Shown: positions 23,022-36,694, numbered from the stretch's first letter. The stretch: DNA of 64,000 nt from Epiperipatus broadwayi (GCA_028023455.1 JAQFVV010000013.1:15390258-15454257), one strand, 5' to 3'. Translations and numbers: made by a program. The notes: a model not told the origin generated them from the sequence alone.

Positions 23022-24324
23022 CTAAATTATATTCAAAACTAAAGTGCATCAAAAACAAACTACATCCTCACAACACATTTGCCAAAAAGCAAAGTGTGGT
23101 TTATCAGTTGCACTAGGATCACAAACTCATTTCTTATGTAATAAACATAGCAGCTGCAAAAGCACCATGTGATCAAGAAACATGCATTACTGATAAATAT
23201 GTTAAAATATAAATCAGTTTATGAGTAATATCTTAGTTAGTCATGTGATATTCAAGCACCCAAATGGAAAGTTGGGCACAATTACTCCATTTAATTGATC
23301 AGAGATATTTTTTATACTTAGCTGGCTGAGAATCCACCCAGAAATTATATTTTTTGAATTTTACTCTACCATTGCACTAAAGTATATAGAGCAATAATGC
23401 TGAACGTTTATTGCATGGACAATTACAAGCCCTATTTTGCTAACCATACATTTATTATTTATTATGAATTGATGAAAATACTTTATTTGTTGCACTAGTT
23501 GTAGATCCCAAAGTAGTATAATTTCAATACTTTATAATAAATATAAGATTAGTCAAACAGAGCTTGCAAATTGTTACTATTTTAAGTAAATGTATTTTCA
23601 ATGTTATTTATTTTAAAACACAATATAATTTGTGAGAATGCAAATTTAACAGCTTTCTTATTTTCAAACTATACATTATAGTTTACAGCTATTACTTGTA
23701 TTTCATGGATAGCAAACAAAACCTGAATGCTCATTCTAATTACCAGTCATCAGCATTTAAATGGAATTATAATTCTAAATATGATATGGTCTTTTCCTTT
23801 TATTATGCAGATCTGTAGCAACATGATATTCTCAAAATTTAGTAATATTTTGTGGCCCGTATAAGATGTTGCAAAAGTCATTGAAATTCTTCTGCTTTTT
23901 CCAATGTTTGGCTTAATAACCTATTCAAGCATGAAAAATTGCTTACCCATTATCTAATTATAAATGTATCAATCTCTGAGCTGTCGGCTGCTTGATTGCA
24001 CTAAAACCTTAATGATGATTGCTAGTGTTTTTTTGCAATCACAATTGTCAAACACTTAATAAACACTTAACAATTGTTATATAATCATTTTTCTTGTAAA
24101 ATATGATGTATTGGCAACTGATGTATACAGATCTGCAATTGTGCCTCTCTGCATATCCAGTTGTTAATAGGATTAGAAGTAAAGTTTTGGGCACATTCAT
24201 GTTTTGAATGTTCTCTAAAATTGCAATTTTTTTTTTTTTTTCATTGTTTTATTTCACTTATAATACAGTCTTTTTATAGATTATGAATGATTGGTTGTCA
24301 ACTTTGATAATTTAAAAAAATAAT
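23022..24324 (+). other. Intron sequence
   Basis: AT-rich with a poly-T tract near 24225. No recognised gene or element. Confidence 0.4.
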
Positions 24325-24455
24325 ATGAATTGAATGATTCATTGATTGGAAGATTACATGATATCCAAACAATGAAACTAACAGAATAGAGCCGCAATCT
24401 AGAGACCTTTAGCTCTTAGGGCTAAGACTTTATCACTGCATTCAACTATGTAGGA
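24325..24455 (-). repeat. tRNA-derived SINE copy (old)
   Basis: On the minus strand a tRNA-like body with an A-box-like GCAGTGATAAAGTCTTAGC and a degenerate B-box region GGTCTCTAGATTGC. It is followed by a body similar to the copies at 44.5 and 49.7 kb. Confidence 0.45.
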
Positions 24456-24641
24456 CAACTTTAATGATTTTTATTTGGTGTGCACACATTGTTTGCACTC
24501 TCATTTAGATAGAACAATTTCTATGTTTATTGCAATGTGTATAATAAATTACTTATACAAACAAGATATAAAATGATTTAACATTAACATAGATTTTTTT
24601 TCTTTAATTTTTTATTTAAATTCCTTCTTTTTTTTTTCTAG

Positions 24642-24739
24642 GTGGAAGATCTAACACAAGCTTTAGAAATAATACAAAAAACAAATAATTTTTTGAAAGA
24701 ACGACTAAGAACTGTGCAACCAGAAATCTCAGAGCCCAG
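24642..24739 (+). CDS. Host coiled-coil gene, internal exon c
   Basis: This 98-nt exon has a strong acceptor (long T tract then CTAG|) and donor CCCAG|GTTAAA. It starts in phase 0 and ends with AG of the next codon. The 32 codons begin VEDLTQALEIIQKTNNF and end VQPEISEP. Leu/Ile at heptad-like spacing indicate a coiled coil, with a Pro/Ser/Glu break at the exon end. The AG remainder joins correctly with G at 36695 (giving Arg). Confidence 0.8.
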
Positions 24740-24782
24740 GTTAAATTATTTTATTATTATTTGTTTTCATATAAGATTTTGT

Positions 24783-25022
24783 TTAAATATTGAAAAATAG
24801 TAGCAAAATGTTTTCCTCACAATAGTGCCATTTAATGCAAGCTTTACTAATCAATAGATGGTAGTACCTTATAATTTCTATCCAGTGCTTACATCTCTTA
24901 ATTACTAAAGTTGTACTAGGTGGCACTATTGTGGAGAGAAAAAAATTTGCTACTGTTTTATAAACTTGCATAGGCATAAAGAAAAGGTGATCAAGTGACA
25001 TTTTAATGATTAAATATTGATA
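24783..25022. mobile_element. Old hairpin element E7 (E6 subfamily), 13-bp TSD with one mismatch
   Basis: TTAAATATTGAAA (24783-24795) and TTAAATATTGATA (25010-25022) border a diverged inverted repeat. Its outer blocks are AGTAGCAAA...CACAATAGTGCC and GGCACTATTGTG...TTTGCTACT. The right extension contains GGTGATCAAGTGACATTTTAATGA, recognisably related to the 34-nt extension of E6. This insertion lies only 44 bp beyond the exon c donor. Confidence 0.65.
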
Positions 25023-26254
25023 AAAACAACTAAATATTGCATAATTAACAAAGTGAATTACAAAGAAATATCTTTTTGATAAGATTTCTTTGGAAAATTA
25101 TTTTCTTTGTTAGTTTCTAAGGCTATATGCCATTATAATTACTTCTAACATCAAGATTTTAGTTGAATTTTTAAATGAGATAGGTCTATTGATTTGCTAT
25201 ACATGTGAGATTTGAGTTTCAGTCAACTAAAAATATCTATAGGTAGAAAGAGTTATAAATATTGATGTCATTATTAAATGTAAAATTTCCTAAATCAATT
25301 TCATTATACATGACTTTCACAGGAACCCCACCCCCTCATTGGTAAGTACATCCATACAGAAGTGTTAGTTAGATTTTTGTATTTATATGTTTTAATTACA
25401 AGAATTTTGATTTTGAAACTTGAATGTTTTAGCAATCAATCATATACATATTTGATAGTTAGCCCATCACTGCTTCAATATTTATCCCTCATAATAGATG
25501 AAAGTACTCCTAATAGGTGTATGTCTTATATTTAATTAAATTATACTAAATTATTAAGCTGTGTCTATTATATATATATGTTATGACTTTTAGCTTAAAG
25601 GTGAGGTTAATTTTAGGTGTAAAAATAAATAAATAAAACATAGGAATAAGAATACCTAAATTTAGTTTCCATTTAAGTCAGAATTAATTCTTTTATACAT
25701 AGTAAAATTACCTTCTTAATAAAAATATTAATATTTAAACAATTTTTATTCTTTTATATTTTATTTTTAATCTTGTAGATGAAACATCTGATTTGAAAGA
25801 CATATGTGTGTATAAATAAATTGAGTATCCACATACAATTAAAAAAAATTTTTTTTTGATAAAAAGAAAAAAATAGTAAACAAGAAAACACGGTCAATTA
25901 TTAGTTATTGATATGAAAGTTGCCTCTTATTGCAATGGTTTTTTTTTTTTCTCATCACCATTCATCCAAACAATCCAAGTTAACGTGCCACCCTTTATTT
26001 TACAGCAAAAAAAAAAAAAAAGCTAGATACTTATTAGATAACTATGTAAGTTGGCTACATAGAAAAAAAATATTGAACTTGCTTAGAAATATAAGTAGCT
26101 TATAAAAAGAAAAAAATCCCAAGTTCAATCCAGATTTAAATTTCAAGTTGTATTTGTGGCAGTAACATATACTAATACCAGATCTTTTATACTCAGTCTA
26201 TAAAAATATAAAAAAAAAATTAAGTTTTCTTTATTATTCATTTGGCATATGGAT
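25023..26254 (+). other. Intron; possible cryptic exons
   Basis: A 19-nt segment 25323-25341 has acceptor CACAG| and a consensus donor TTG|GTAAGTA and reads RNPTPSL in phase after exon c. A second acceptor at 25778 (TTGTAG|) would then give a short stop-terminated exon. The 19-nt segment breaks the phase with the exon at 36695, so it would be an alternative 3' end or is spurious. The rest is AT-rich. Confidence 0.25.
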
Positions 26255-28000
26255 TTATTTATTCTTTATAGATAGTTGAACTATATAAAACAACTTATAG
26301 AGATCCCAACCAGGAGATCTATTCCATGGTGGCTTTATTAATGGTGCCACTGTAGCTATAGGTTCAACAATCATTATGGGCTTTAGGGATTACCCTGAAT
26401 CTTGTAGTTAGATTCCATTTATATCTATGCAAATCATATCCAACTGACTTATATGGAACTTTATAAGAATCCCATTTTTTATACCACAATTCTGCAATCA
26501 TAGATTTTTGATTGAATATCTAAAATGGAAATATTGATTTGAGATCTTAAGTGGTGAAACTATATCTTAAGTTATTGGCAATTCTGATCTGCTTATCAAC
26601 TTTTATACATTTTCTGTGTGATATCTTCTGATATCTGGCAGAGGAATATGTGAGGGGACAAGAAGTCATAGTAAAGGAATAGACTTGAGTGTGCCACTAA
26701 TATTTCTCATGAAAACATTTAATTTATTGAGTATCCAAATGTTTAGTATGGGAACTTTTTCACCAGTTGAATATGAGGAAAATAAATTAGGCAAGAGCCA
26801 AAATTATTCCTAAATAGCATTAAATAGGACTATATTTCAGTCTTCTATAACAAAAGATAATAGTTAGATTGCAAGATGACTTTTTGTTAATTTAGATTAA
26901 ACTTGAGCATAGAGTATACTGTCTTCATTGGATTAATAATAAGACTGCAGTCTTTGAAAAAGATTTCCAATCTTTTTATATACTTATCAAGAAACTTTTC
27001 TATTGCAAGAAAGGCTCTCTTTTGAAAACTCCAATCAATATCAACAACATAGATGAATTTTCTGCATTCTGTTTTTGGAAGATCATTTTGTATCTGCTAT
27101 GATTAACATTTAGTGTCACTGGAATTTTTTTTATGGAGAGTTTTATGGTTTTCCTGAATTTAAGAATTTTAAAAACTTTTAGACCATTTTTTAAAATAAA
27201 ATTCTAACCTGAAATTAGATTAATAAAGAAGCAATTTTTAATTTATTTTGAAAGTTTTTTATGATTCACAGCAATTTTTTTCTGGCCTAAACCCATCTTG
27301 TTCTATATATAGGTACATGACTCAGCTATTGAAAAATTCTTGTTAATATGATTCTTTCAAACAGTTTATAGGGAACATATAATAATGATATTTGGTAATA
27401 ATTTCTTTGGATTTTTGCAAGTTTTATTTATTTTTTAGACTGCCATAGTTTTGCATTTCTGCCAAATTTTTTGAATAGTTTCTGCATGAATAATAATTCT
27501 GCTTTAATAATAATTTTTCTCATTCAGTCAATTTTGGATATAGAAGTCTAAAATATATAATATTGGCAAATCCATTACTAATGGTTATTAGTAGTTCTTT
27601 TAGAAATACTTTTATCTGTTTAAGGAGGTTTGAACTTCTTTATACCAATAAGTTCAATCTCTGTGGTCAAGTTGCAATCTTTAGTATTTATATAAATATA
27701 TTGGACAATAAATAAAGATGGGATTCCACTTTTATTGTTAAAAGAAGTTGCCTTGACAACAGATTGAGATTGTTATTGATATTGGAATTGTCTAAGTGTT
27801 GGATTATTTTAATGATGCACTTACATGTATATAAAATTACTGGATTGATGCCTTGCACACATTTGTACAGTGATAAGAGTGGCAGATTATAGAATTTAAC
27901 ATCTTTAGATCATGACTAGTCCAATTTACTATTTTACATTTTCCAAATTAGCTTTTGCAAATATAAAATTATCCATTTATTTTCATGTTTCTGATTTGTT
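26255..28000 (-). mobile_element. Jockey-like LINE fossil
   Basis: Minus-strand multi-frame reading gives VPYKLFERIILTRIF and EQDGFRPEKNCCES near 27280-27380, then KFIYVVDIDWSFQKRAFLAIEKFLDKYI near 26990-27055 where YADD has become YVVD, then CSLIINPMKTVYSML near 26910. Close to the end (about 26290) is PPWNRSPGWDLYKLF, the C-terminal motif typical of jockey-type pol proteins. Many stops and frameshifts: an old, dead copy. The exact 5' boundary is unclear. Confidence 0.65.
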
Positions 28001-28489
28001 TGTGAGGATAGTCAGTTTTGACAACTGACGTTAATAAAGGTAAATGCCTGAATGGACACGGATGTTAACAAAACTAAAATCATTATGAGTAACAATTTAA
28101 GGCCTAGTTAAATGTGTAGTCATTTATGCATGGCTAAAGTGAAATAGTTTCCACAGTTTTTCATTCAGTGTAATAGAAAGCAGATTGTGAAAAAAAACAT
28201 TGACTTCCAATTTAATTTTTATATTAGCTTGAATTAAAACTGGCAACAAATGTTTTTTTTTTTTCTATAGTCAAAGCAATTCTGTTTAATTTATCAACTC
28301 ACTTTTTCCAAGTCAAAATCTCCATATAGTTCATAGTTTCAAAACACATCAGAATACAGTTTGTATATAAATATCAAATTTAACTCCATATCTTTTTTTT
28401 TTTTTGCAGTCCAAATAAAATGTTAATTTGTCAATGATATTTCGTAAAATATTTAAAAAGAATTATTTTATCCTCCTTGCCATCAGAAG

Positions 28490-28575
28490 GGGACTGTGAC
28501 ATAATGATTAGCACATTCACTGGCTGACATGCTCACAATCTGGGTTTAAACTCAGATTGAATGAAAGTTGAACAT
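28490..28575 (+). repeat. Possible tRNA-derived SINE head
   Basis: TGACATAATGATTAGCACA resembles a pol III A box and GGGTTTAAACTC resembles a B box, spaced as in tRNA genes. No folded tRNA is intact. Confidence 0.35.
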
Positions 28576-29064
28576 TTTCTCAAACTAAAAGCAAACTTGG
28601 TATTTTTTTTTCCCATGATATCTAGTTCATATCTAACTAGTTAATTATTCAGCTATTGTTTGATATATGTTAGGCTAAAAGATAAAGATTCTAGTTTAAT
28701 TTGGCTTTGTTAATGAACATGTTGATAATAAAAATAAAAAATGTAATTGTAATATGATACAATCTTCACCCCTATAATTGCTGAATCATAATTTAACTTA
28801 ACCTTTACAATATTGCAAAATAAATTATAAATTGCCTAAAAAAAAACTTGCATATACAGTTTGTAAGTCATTAAAAAAAAATTATTAAACAAAATATAAA
28901 TCCAAATATTTCACTTTCAATCATACACATTACATGTGCAGTATATTAATAATGGATAGCTATGATATAATGGCTTATGATAAAAACAAATTTGAATTCT
29001 GTTTCATCATAGATATTTCTTCTTGTAACTTTTTATTACTATATACATATTCCTTGGTAATATC

Positions 29065-29398
29065 TTTGTTTCATTAGATTTTTTTATATGAATAGAAATT
29101 TTCATTTTGTATGAAATTTGTATGATCGTCATATTGTTAGATAAGATTTAATGTATATATCTGGTTAGGAATAAATTCAAACAAACTTCAGTTCTGATCA
29201 TTATAAATATTTATATTTTATGGTCAATTATTATGTATATATATCACTATGCTGAATCACAGTTTCATTAGATATTTTTACATGGATAGAAATTGTCTCA
29301 ACCTTGTATGATATCTGTGTGTTATCATGTTGATAGGATAAACACATTCATTTATATTTGATTCTGAATAAACTCAAGCTTTATACTAAAACAGATCC
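29065..29398 (+). repeat. Diverged two-copy tandem duplication
   Basis: Blocks starting GTTTCATTAGAT at about 29068 and 29262 can be aligned for about 135 bp (TAGAAATT, TGTATGATNNCTGTGT/TTGTATGAT, GAATAAACTCAA-type ends), a period of about 195 bp. Confidence 0.55.
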
Positions 29399-31139
29399 TA
29401 TTTATTTATAGTCTATCTATGTTACATAGAAATTTAATTATTTTAAATCTTTAATTTACCTGATGATTTTAAGTTGTTCATAAAATGCTTGTATTGTAAG
29501 GAAGAATTTTCTATCCATTTTTTTTTTTACACTAGTAAATAGTTGTTCTGTAAAGAGGAGTGTGCTGAATAATATTTTGAATAATCTATTAATTATTATA
29601 TATATATATATACTGTAATGATATGGAGTCTGAGATGAACCTGGTGTGATTGGAAACTATCATCATTAACCCCAAGTCAAAAACTCAAATTTAAATATTA
29701 AATAAAAAAAATTGATAATGAATATGAAGAATGAGTATGAGAGATCAACACAGACATAACTACAATTCACCAGCATTAAACAAAAGTAATATTCATCATC
29801 ATGAATGATTAACAATAAAAATAAATCAACAGTTAATCTTGTAACTGGATTTGAAATTGGTCCTTTATAGATGAGGCTAATTATTTAGCTCTTGCCAGCT
29901 TGGGGCAGTTTATTTAACAATAATTTGAATGCACAAACTTACTAATCCATCAGAATATATAACAATAAAAACAATACTGCTGGGATACTAAAACATGCTG
30001 ATGATCATCAATGCTCTGGACGCTTTGTACCATTAATGCATTGGTCAACTATAAACTTAATATCTAAATAAATAATTAAAATGAAATGTAGTGCATGGAC
30101 TTTAAAGGATATCCCTTTTGCGCCAACCAGGATCATCATCAACTCGATATCCAAAACACTAAATATAAATCCCTTTTATATAACAGACTATTATGCATGA
30201 ATCCAGCTCAGTGAACAAAAACTCCATAACTGTTACTGTGAATTAGATATAATATAAATACATAGTATTTTAAATCTATCCTATGATTGAATAAATTCAC
30301 TGGACTAATTTTAACAATGAAATATCAATTTATTAATAACAAAAATGAAATTAAGGTCTGCAGAATATGGATATACTCACAAATTAAGCCCTCTGATTTT
30401 GATTAATGCAAAAGAAATCCACCATCACATTGTAATTCACAAATATATTTCAATAGATTTGCATAAAACACAAATAGATGTGTGGTATAACAATTCATGA
30501 ACACTTGAATTGTCACAAATCCATAAATGAAATTTATTTTTTATAATACATAATGACTGATTTAACTTATGTGTGTGTGCATGGAAATGTGTGCAAACAC
30601 TGTCATTCATATCATATGACACCTTAATTTGTCAAAACAATAAACCTATTAAAATATATATTTTGACAATTTCATGTTAAAAATATCCATAAAATTTACA
30701 TATATATAAGCACTCAGATGTGCTGTATAATAATTTAAATTAACGTGTTTGAATTGTCATAGACTTATAAAAACATTCAGTTCATTTTTAATAATACATA
30801 AATGCACACATGTTTGTATATAAAAATATATAGATAGTATGATTCAAAGTTATTAATTTATTATTTCCAATAATAATAAAAAAGTTTTCCTTTTACTTTT
30901 TTTAAAAAAATATTAATTTTTTTGATAGTCCTTTATAAAAGTTTTTTTTTTAACAGGTTACTCTTGATTAATTATAAACATCTTTAAGCATATTCGAGGA
31001 AGTTCTTTTATTCCCTAATCTAGAAAGATTTTTGAAGTTTTCTTTTTTTAATAAAATATACTGGAAATGCATCTTACTTTTTGTTGAATGAAGTTATTTA
31101 CTTAAAAAAAAATTGTAATTTAAAAAAAATTACAGCTGT
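29399..31139 (+). other. Intron sequence, possible decayed element
   Basis: A segment from TGTAATGATATGG (29614, after a TA run) to about 30700 has a mixed composition suggestive of an old insertion. No termini or coding frame can be proved. Confidence 0.25.
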
Positions 31140-31640
31140 CATTTTCACCAAAGAAATTATGGTACTCGTCGATTAGCCATCACACGCTGCTTGATGCCAC
31201 TGATTCCATGTAAAAGTACATAAATTTGCCATTTAGTGGCCTATAGAGCAATTCTGTTCATATTAGCCGTTAAGTAGGTCTAGATGGCATTGCACACAAA
31301 TATTACAGTCCACTTTTGTGCGCTTCACGGTACTATGCAAATAGCACGCACTTCATAGATCGCTACGGTATGATGTGATGGTATATAGAATTCAAGTGGC
31401 CATAACTTCATGTGCATTCAAAGTAATGATTTTTCATCTGACCTGATGTAGTTTTAGATAATAATAATTGTAAGCCCGTCGTCATGCTTCCCTACACATC
31501 TTTTTAAGGTAAAACAAATTGCAAAAGTGTATGTTCCAGCACCATTTTACAGAATTCATGCGAAAAAGGAATTTTGCGCAGGAACAGCCACAAGACTACT
31601 AAAATGGCTGGGGTTTGTCATTGTTTTTAAAGGCATAAAC
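31140..31640. other. GC-richer unidentified insertion-like block
   Basis: This 500-bp patch contrasts with the AT-rich flanks (many GC dinucleotides, few homopolymers). No open frame or terminal repeats were found. It is probably part of an unrecognised repeat. Confidence 0.3.
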
Positions 31641-31644
31641 TTGG

Positions 31645-31998
31645 TTTGATCAGACAGCAAAAGCATCACGCTGAAATGTAGAATGTAATTTTAAAATGAA
31701 ATTTTTACATTTTATTAAATAATGTTTCATAATTTTTTTTAAAATAGTTTTCAAAATGTCTCTGAATGTTTCTAATATATATGTTTTTGTTTGATCAGAG
31801 TAGTGCATGTTTTGGCTGATTCTTCAGATCAGCAAAACCATCAGTCTCCCTCACTGCACATTCCAGCGCTACATACTACCACATATAATGTAATTAAAAA
31901 ATGTTTGATCAGAGTAGTGCACCTTTGGCAAAACCATCGGTCCCCCCTCCTAACACATTTCAGCACTATGCACTGACATGTATACTGTAATTAAAAAG
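31645..31998 (+). repeat. Three imperfect tandem units with TTTGATCAGA
   Basis: Units beginning TTTGATCAGA at about 31646, 31791 and 31906 each continue with CAAAA-CATC, a GCACTGCA/GCGCTACA/TGCACTGA-type block and a final TGTAATTAAAA. The last two units are the best preserved. Confidence 0.65.
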
Positions 31999-33274
31999 TG
32001 TAATTTAGAAACTAATGTTTTCCCAAAAAAAAGTAAATTCACTTTTTTAAATAAAAAAGTTTTAAAGAAAAATAAATGTGAATTATAAAAAAAAAAAAGA
32101 AACAGGCGAAAGTTTTATATTTATTTGTTTTTGAATAAATAATAACAAAATTGTAAGTCAGCCCGGTAATGTTATCTCTCTTTCTTTGTAAGTAGCAATA
32201 GAGCCAACAAGTGGTGGCTAGGTGACTAGAACCAAAATTATTTAAAATAAGCATTCTCAATATATATCACACTTTCCGAGCTGTATATATATATGATGCA
32301 GTACCTTTATCTGTGCCTCTCTGCATATAGGTAAAACAGTATACATATAAACTACTTTACCAAGCTGGACTCTGGATAAGCTGTTGTCTTAAATAGACTG
32401 GCTTATTGTCATCTTCAGGAAAGGTATAATCCAGTAACTGTTTGCCTTCAGTCTCTATGCCATTTAATACATACATATATACAGGCTATAAACCACATAA
32501 AAACAGGTCTTGATTCCATATGAATCCAGAATCTATCATAGTGAACTAGTAGCAGCAGTTGGACTTGTACTGTCTTGTGTTTATTTATATCTTCATAGTA
32601 ACTGTCATAATCTGTAAAAACTTATAAAAACTCTATCCTAATCTTTTTTCCAACCTTTTTATAGTTAGGGTAGAATTAAAAAAACAGTAATTTAAAGAAA
32701 ATTATCTTGATTGAAAAAGTTAATGATTCTTTTCAATTTATATTAATCCTTTCAAAAACAACTTTGCAGGATCAAAATAAGTTATATAATGAGCTTTAAT
32801 TAAAAGAAAAATTAATCTATCAAAATAGATCATGGAATTTTATAATTACAATATATCTATTGTAACATAAAAACATACTTGTCTTAATTTCAAAATCAGA
32901 ATTAATAAAATATTAATTAGACCTTTTTAAATGTTTAATTTATAATAAAAAAAATTAAATTCAAAATTATTTAATTCTTAACTGTTATTCCAATGTAATA
33001 TAGAAAATATTTACAAAAAAAATTATGTTTGTATTTATTTTTACTTTTCAACTTTATATACATGTATGTCCACACTATTATGCTGTTGTATGCCATGAGG
33101 CACATAACCATCTCATTATATATATATACCTTGCAATGTGATATTTATTGTTCCTTAAGATTTTATAATGTGGATAGAAATAGTCTTTATCTTTTCAAAG
33201 TAATAATGAATTCAGTCCAGTATCAAAGAAATATAAATCTATATTTCAATGAACTTGAAAAAATTAAGGTACTA
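31999..33274 (+). other. Intron sequence
   Basis: AT-rich; A-runs and TA microsatellites (32288, 33119). No gene seen. Confidence 0.4.
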
Positions 33275-34395
33275 GTCTTATAGCTAAAGACGCTGCTCTC
33301 TGGCGCCGTTTTCGCGCTAAAACAAAAATGCCGTTTCCGCGGCTGACACATTCGAACCCGCGTTTTCTATACTACAACTTTTTTGTTGTGCTACAGATTG
33401 CAGGCCGCTATGTCGCGTCGCAGTACAGCATGTATGTTGCATTGCAGCAAGTACATTTTCCGAATTCGCATAGTTTATAAAATGGTTACGGCTTGGTGAG
33501 AGGGTGTGTTTTTTTGAATTGGATGGAAATGTTGTTTTCATTGGATTTTTTTGTTATTTTAAAGTATTGAAATGTTCAGATTTTGTAAAGTAATAATTAT
33601 CAGACTTTTTACACCGTACTGTATTGAAGTTTTAATTGGGAAAATGTTGACAAGATATATGTGTAAAGTGAGTTGGAATTAGGTAATGCGTCAAGTAACG
33701 TACTGTTCGTAACATTCCACGAGACAAACAAGATTCTACCGTGTGTATATTTTTGAAGTAAAAAAGAGTGGAAACACAAAAATATCCAGTAAGAAAAGTA
33801 CAATTATGCACGTTTTTTTTGTAAATTTCATAAAAAGCATATATTAAACATGATTAATAAGTAAAGAAGACATTTTTGTTGTTGTTTAAAAAAGTTTTAC
33901 TTTCTTACTTTTCTCCGACTACGGTTATACTTTGTTGAATATAGTATGTTATCATTTATTTTATAGATGTTACTAAAAAAAAATATTTACAAAAATACGA
34001 TTTTGATATTTTTTATTTTAGCATTACAAACAACAGAACACTAAATCTAACCGTAACAACTTTTACTTTTGTTGTCATTCTATATGAAGTAAAAATAGTG
34101 GTAAAGCCGTAACCCCAGTAAAAAAATATACGATAGAAAATTGATTTTTGTAATAAAGCAAAATAAAAAACCCGAATCAAATTGTAATTTGTTTATTTTA
34201 TTTTACATTTATTATTATCATTTAATTTGTATATGTTAATAAAAAATATTAAAAAAAAAAGATTTTGTTTTGTTTTTATTTTCGCATTACAAAAAAACAC
34301 ATCAAAATGATTGAAATCAACGGCCCGGGAATGTTCATATTTTATAGTTTTAGTGTGAAAACGGCGCCATCGAACGGTGTCTTTATCTATAAGAC
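33275..34395. mobile_element. Non-autonomous DNA transposon with GC-rich terminal inverted repeats
   Basis: Terminal inverted repeats start GTCTTATAGCTAAAGAC (33275-33291) and end GTCTTTATCTATAAGAC (34379-34395). Similarity continues through a shared GGCGCCGTTTTC for about 50 bp. A second, inner inverted pair surrounds GGTTACGGCTT (33484) and AAGCCGTAACCC (34104). The interior lacks a transposase frame. No clear target duplication is visible. The CpG-rich ends stand out strongly from the AT-rich surroundings. The superfamily cannot be assigned from the ends alone. Confidence 0.75.
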
Positions 34396-36694
34396 AAGCA
34401 CCAAAATTAGAAATAAAAACTGCTCTCATATAATTTCAAATATTTGAGCATCTATTCGAAGTTTGGTTTTCAGAATTCTATGTGCTTTTATTTTGTTTTC
34501 TATTAAAATTATATTTATTTATTTAGTTGATTAATATTATTCATAACAATACAGTTTTTCATTATATATTGTTATTATCTTAAATTACACTTAATTTTTT
34601 GTGCTATCTTAAATATGTATTTATTTATAAAAGTGGACATTATAATGTTCAGTTTTGACAAAAAAATAGTTATATTATCAAATTTAAACTATTATATTTT
34701 ACAATTTAATGTTAAATATAATTTATTGTAAACCATTTACTGATCAGTAAACACTTTTAAAGTGATTATTAAATATTAAATATTTTCAAATGAATATTTA
34801 CTTTTCATATATAAATTTATAAACTTATTCACAGATCAGCTAAGTTCATGAAAAAGTTTATATATTGTCAGTGTTATAATTTTAATACCCTATGAATTAT
34901 TTACAGTGTATTAAAATTATCAGAATTTTATATACAGTTTCCTTATTTTTACTTTAAGTATCAATCATAAATCTGATAGCTGTATATCTGCAGATATTGT
35001 TATATTTTCAGGTCTTGAAGAATCCTCACTAAACAAAGTTTATACATTTCATATGAAAAAAACGAAAATATTTAATATTTTACTATCACTATATTCTATT
35101 TTGATTTCATTACTATTACTGATATCACAATTATTTCTATTGCTTAAATAAACAATCTGTTAATATCACTTCAATATTTTATTCTTTTATCTCATTATGA
35201 TTTAGTGTCCTTTCAAAATTAGAATAAAGTAAGTTCATATCTATTATTTAATATCACCGATATCTGATACTTGCTGATCCTGAGTATCAGTTTATGTATT
35301 TATATCATTTAAATCATATATGCTTATCTATTGTTTGTACATTAAGTAATATATTAAAGAACAATGTCGTACTTGGCATATAATACTAAATATTCATGAA
35401 GATGATAATAAAGTTAAAATCATTCCCCGGTGATGTGTGTTCATATACTGCATGAATTGGAGAAAGGAATTTAGTTACTTTTTAAACTGTACTATATATG
35501 AACTAAAATATTTTTGTTATTAAATTAAATGCAGACTGTCTCAACTTTATCACATTGAGTAAAAGGAAAAGATTTCATTAATCTTTGTTATTTAAAAGAT
35601 TGCCTTGACAACAGATTGAAATTGTTATTGTTATTGGTATTATTTAGATGTCGACTGTTTTCATGTATTTATATCATTTTGCTTAAGAGTGTTTATTATT
35701 TAAAATTTCTTCCATTCCTCAATTGTGAATCTACATTTTCTATGATTACTCAATTATGAAACTTATTTTTAGTCAAGTAGACAACTTTTTAAAATTAGAA
35801 ATATGTTTTTGAAATTTCACTGATTTTTTTTTTCCTTGCTGGTTCTTATAAATTTTTAGCAGTTAAATGATTAATCACACTTGGAAAATGAATTAAATAT
35901 GCTTTGACCAAAAATTCGTTTGTTTTTTAACACAGATATTTAATTATTCAAAAACTTGTAGAGTGCAAAAATTGCTACTAAATAGTTTAAATATTTTTTT
36001 TCTGATGAATAAAAACTTATGCTAAAATGTTAGTAATAGATAAGTAATAATTCATATTAATAAAATTGTAATAATATATTTAGGTCTGTATTTATTTATT
36101 TTTCCTGAAACTAAATATATTTTTATTAGATGTCATTAAGTTATCACAAGTACAAAATATACATAATAAAATGTTATTTATATATCTGGGAAATTTGAAA
36201 AAGAAAAGCTAAATGTGAAAATTAACTTTTGACCTGAAGGATTTTTTTGTTGTTGAAATATTTATAACCAAATTATCCTTTTTTTAAAAAAAAGTAAACT
36301 TTTATATGACTTTTTTTTTTTAAAAAAATTTAAATAATTCAGTTAAATTTGCAATGTCAAAATAAAAAGAAATTTAAGTTTTGAAAAAAACTGTTTTTCA
36401 ATTACAGGATTTTGTTTATTTATTAATAAACTTTTACAAAATGTTACTGTCTTCAATCATGTGATATATCTTTTTTTTAAAAAAATAAATAAATATGGTC
36501 TGCTAAAAAAGAAAGAGTATATAAACTATTTTAAAATGTCTTGTGTTTTATATATTAAAAAAACCCTGTAATATTTGAAAAATTGTATTGCATTTGTGAA
36601 GGGGTTTGCCACTGATCTACATACATACATAGACATCTAAATATATACTTAAACTTGTACATAATAACTGATTTTTTTTCTTCTTATTCATTAG
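34396..36694 (+). other. Intron sequence
   Basis: AT-rich. A 40-bp block near 35603-35640 (TGCCTTGACAACAGATTGA...) is repeated near 27750, so both belong to a dispersed repeat. Confidence 0.4.

Noticed and set aside
31791-31976. 61-codon frame
   Set aside because: Falls in a tandem repeat; the repeated residues reflect the DNA repeat.
33317-33541. 74-codon minus-strand frame
   Set aside because: Overlaps the terminal inverted repeat of the DNA element; no motif.
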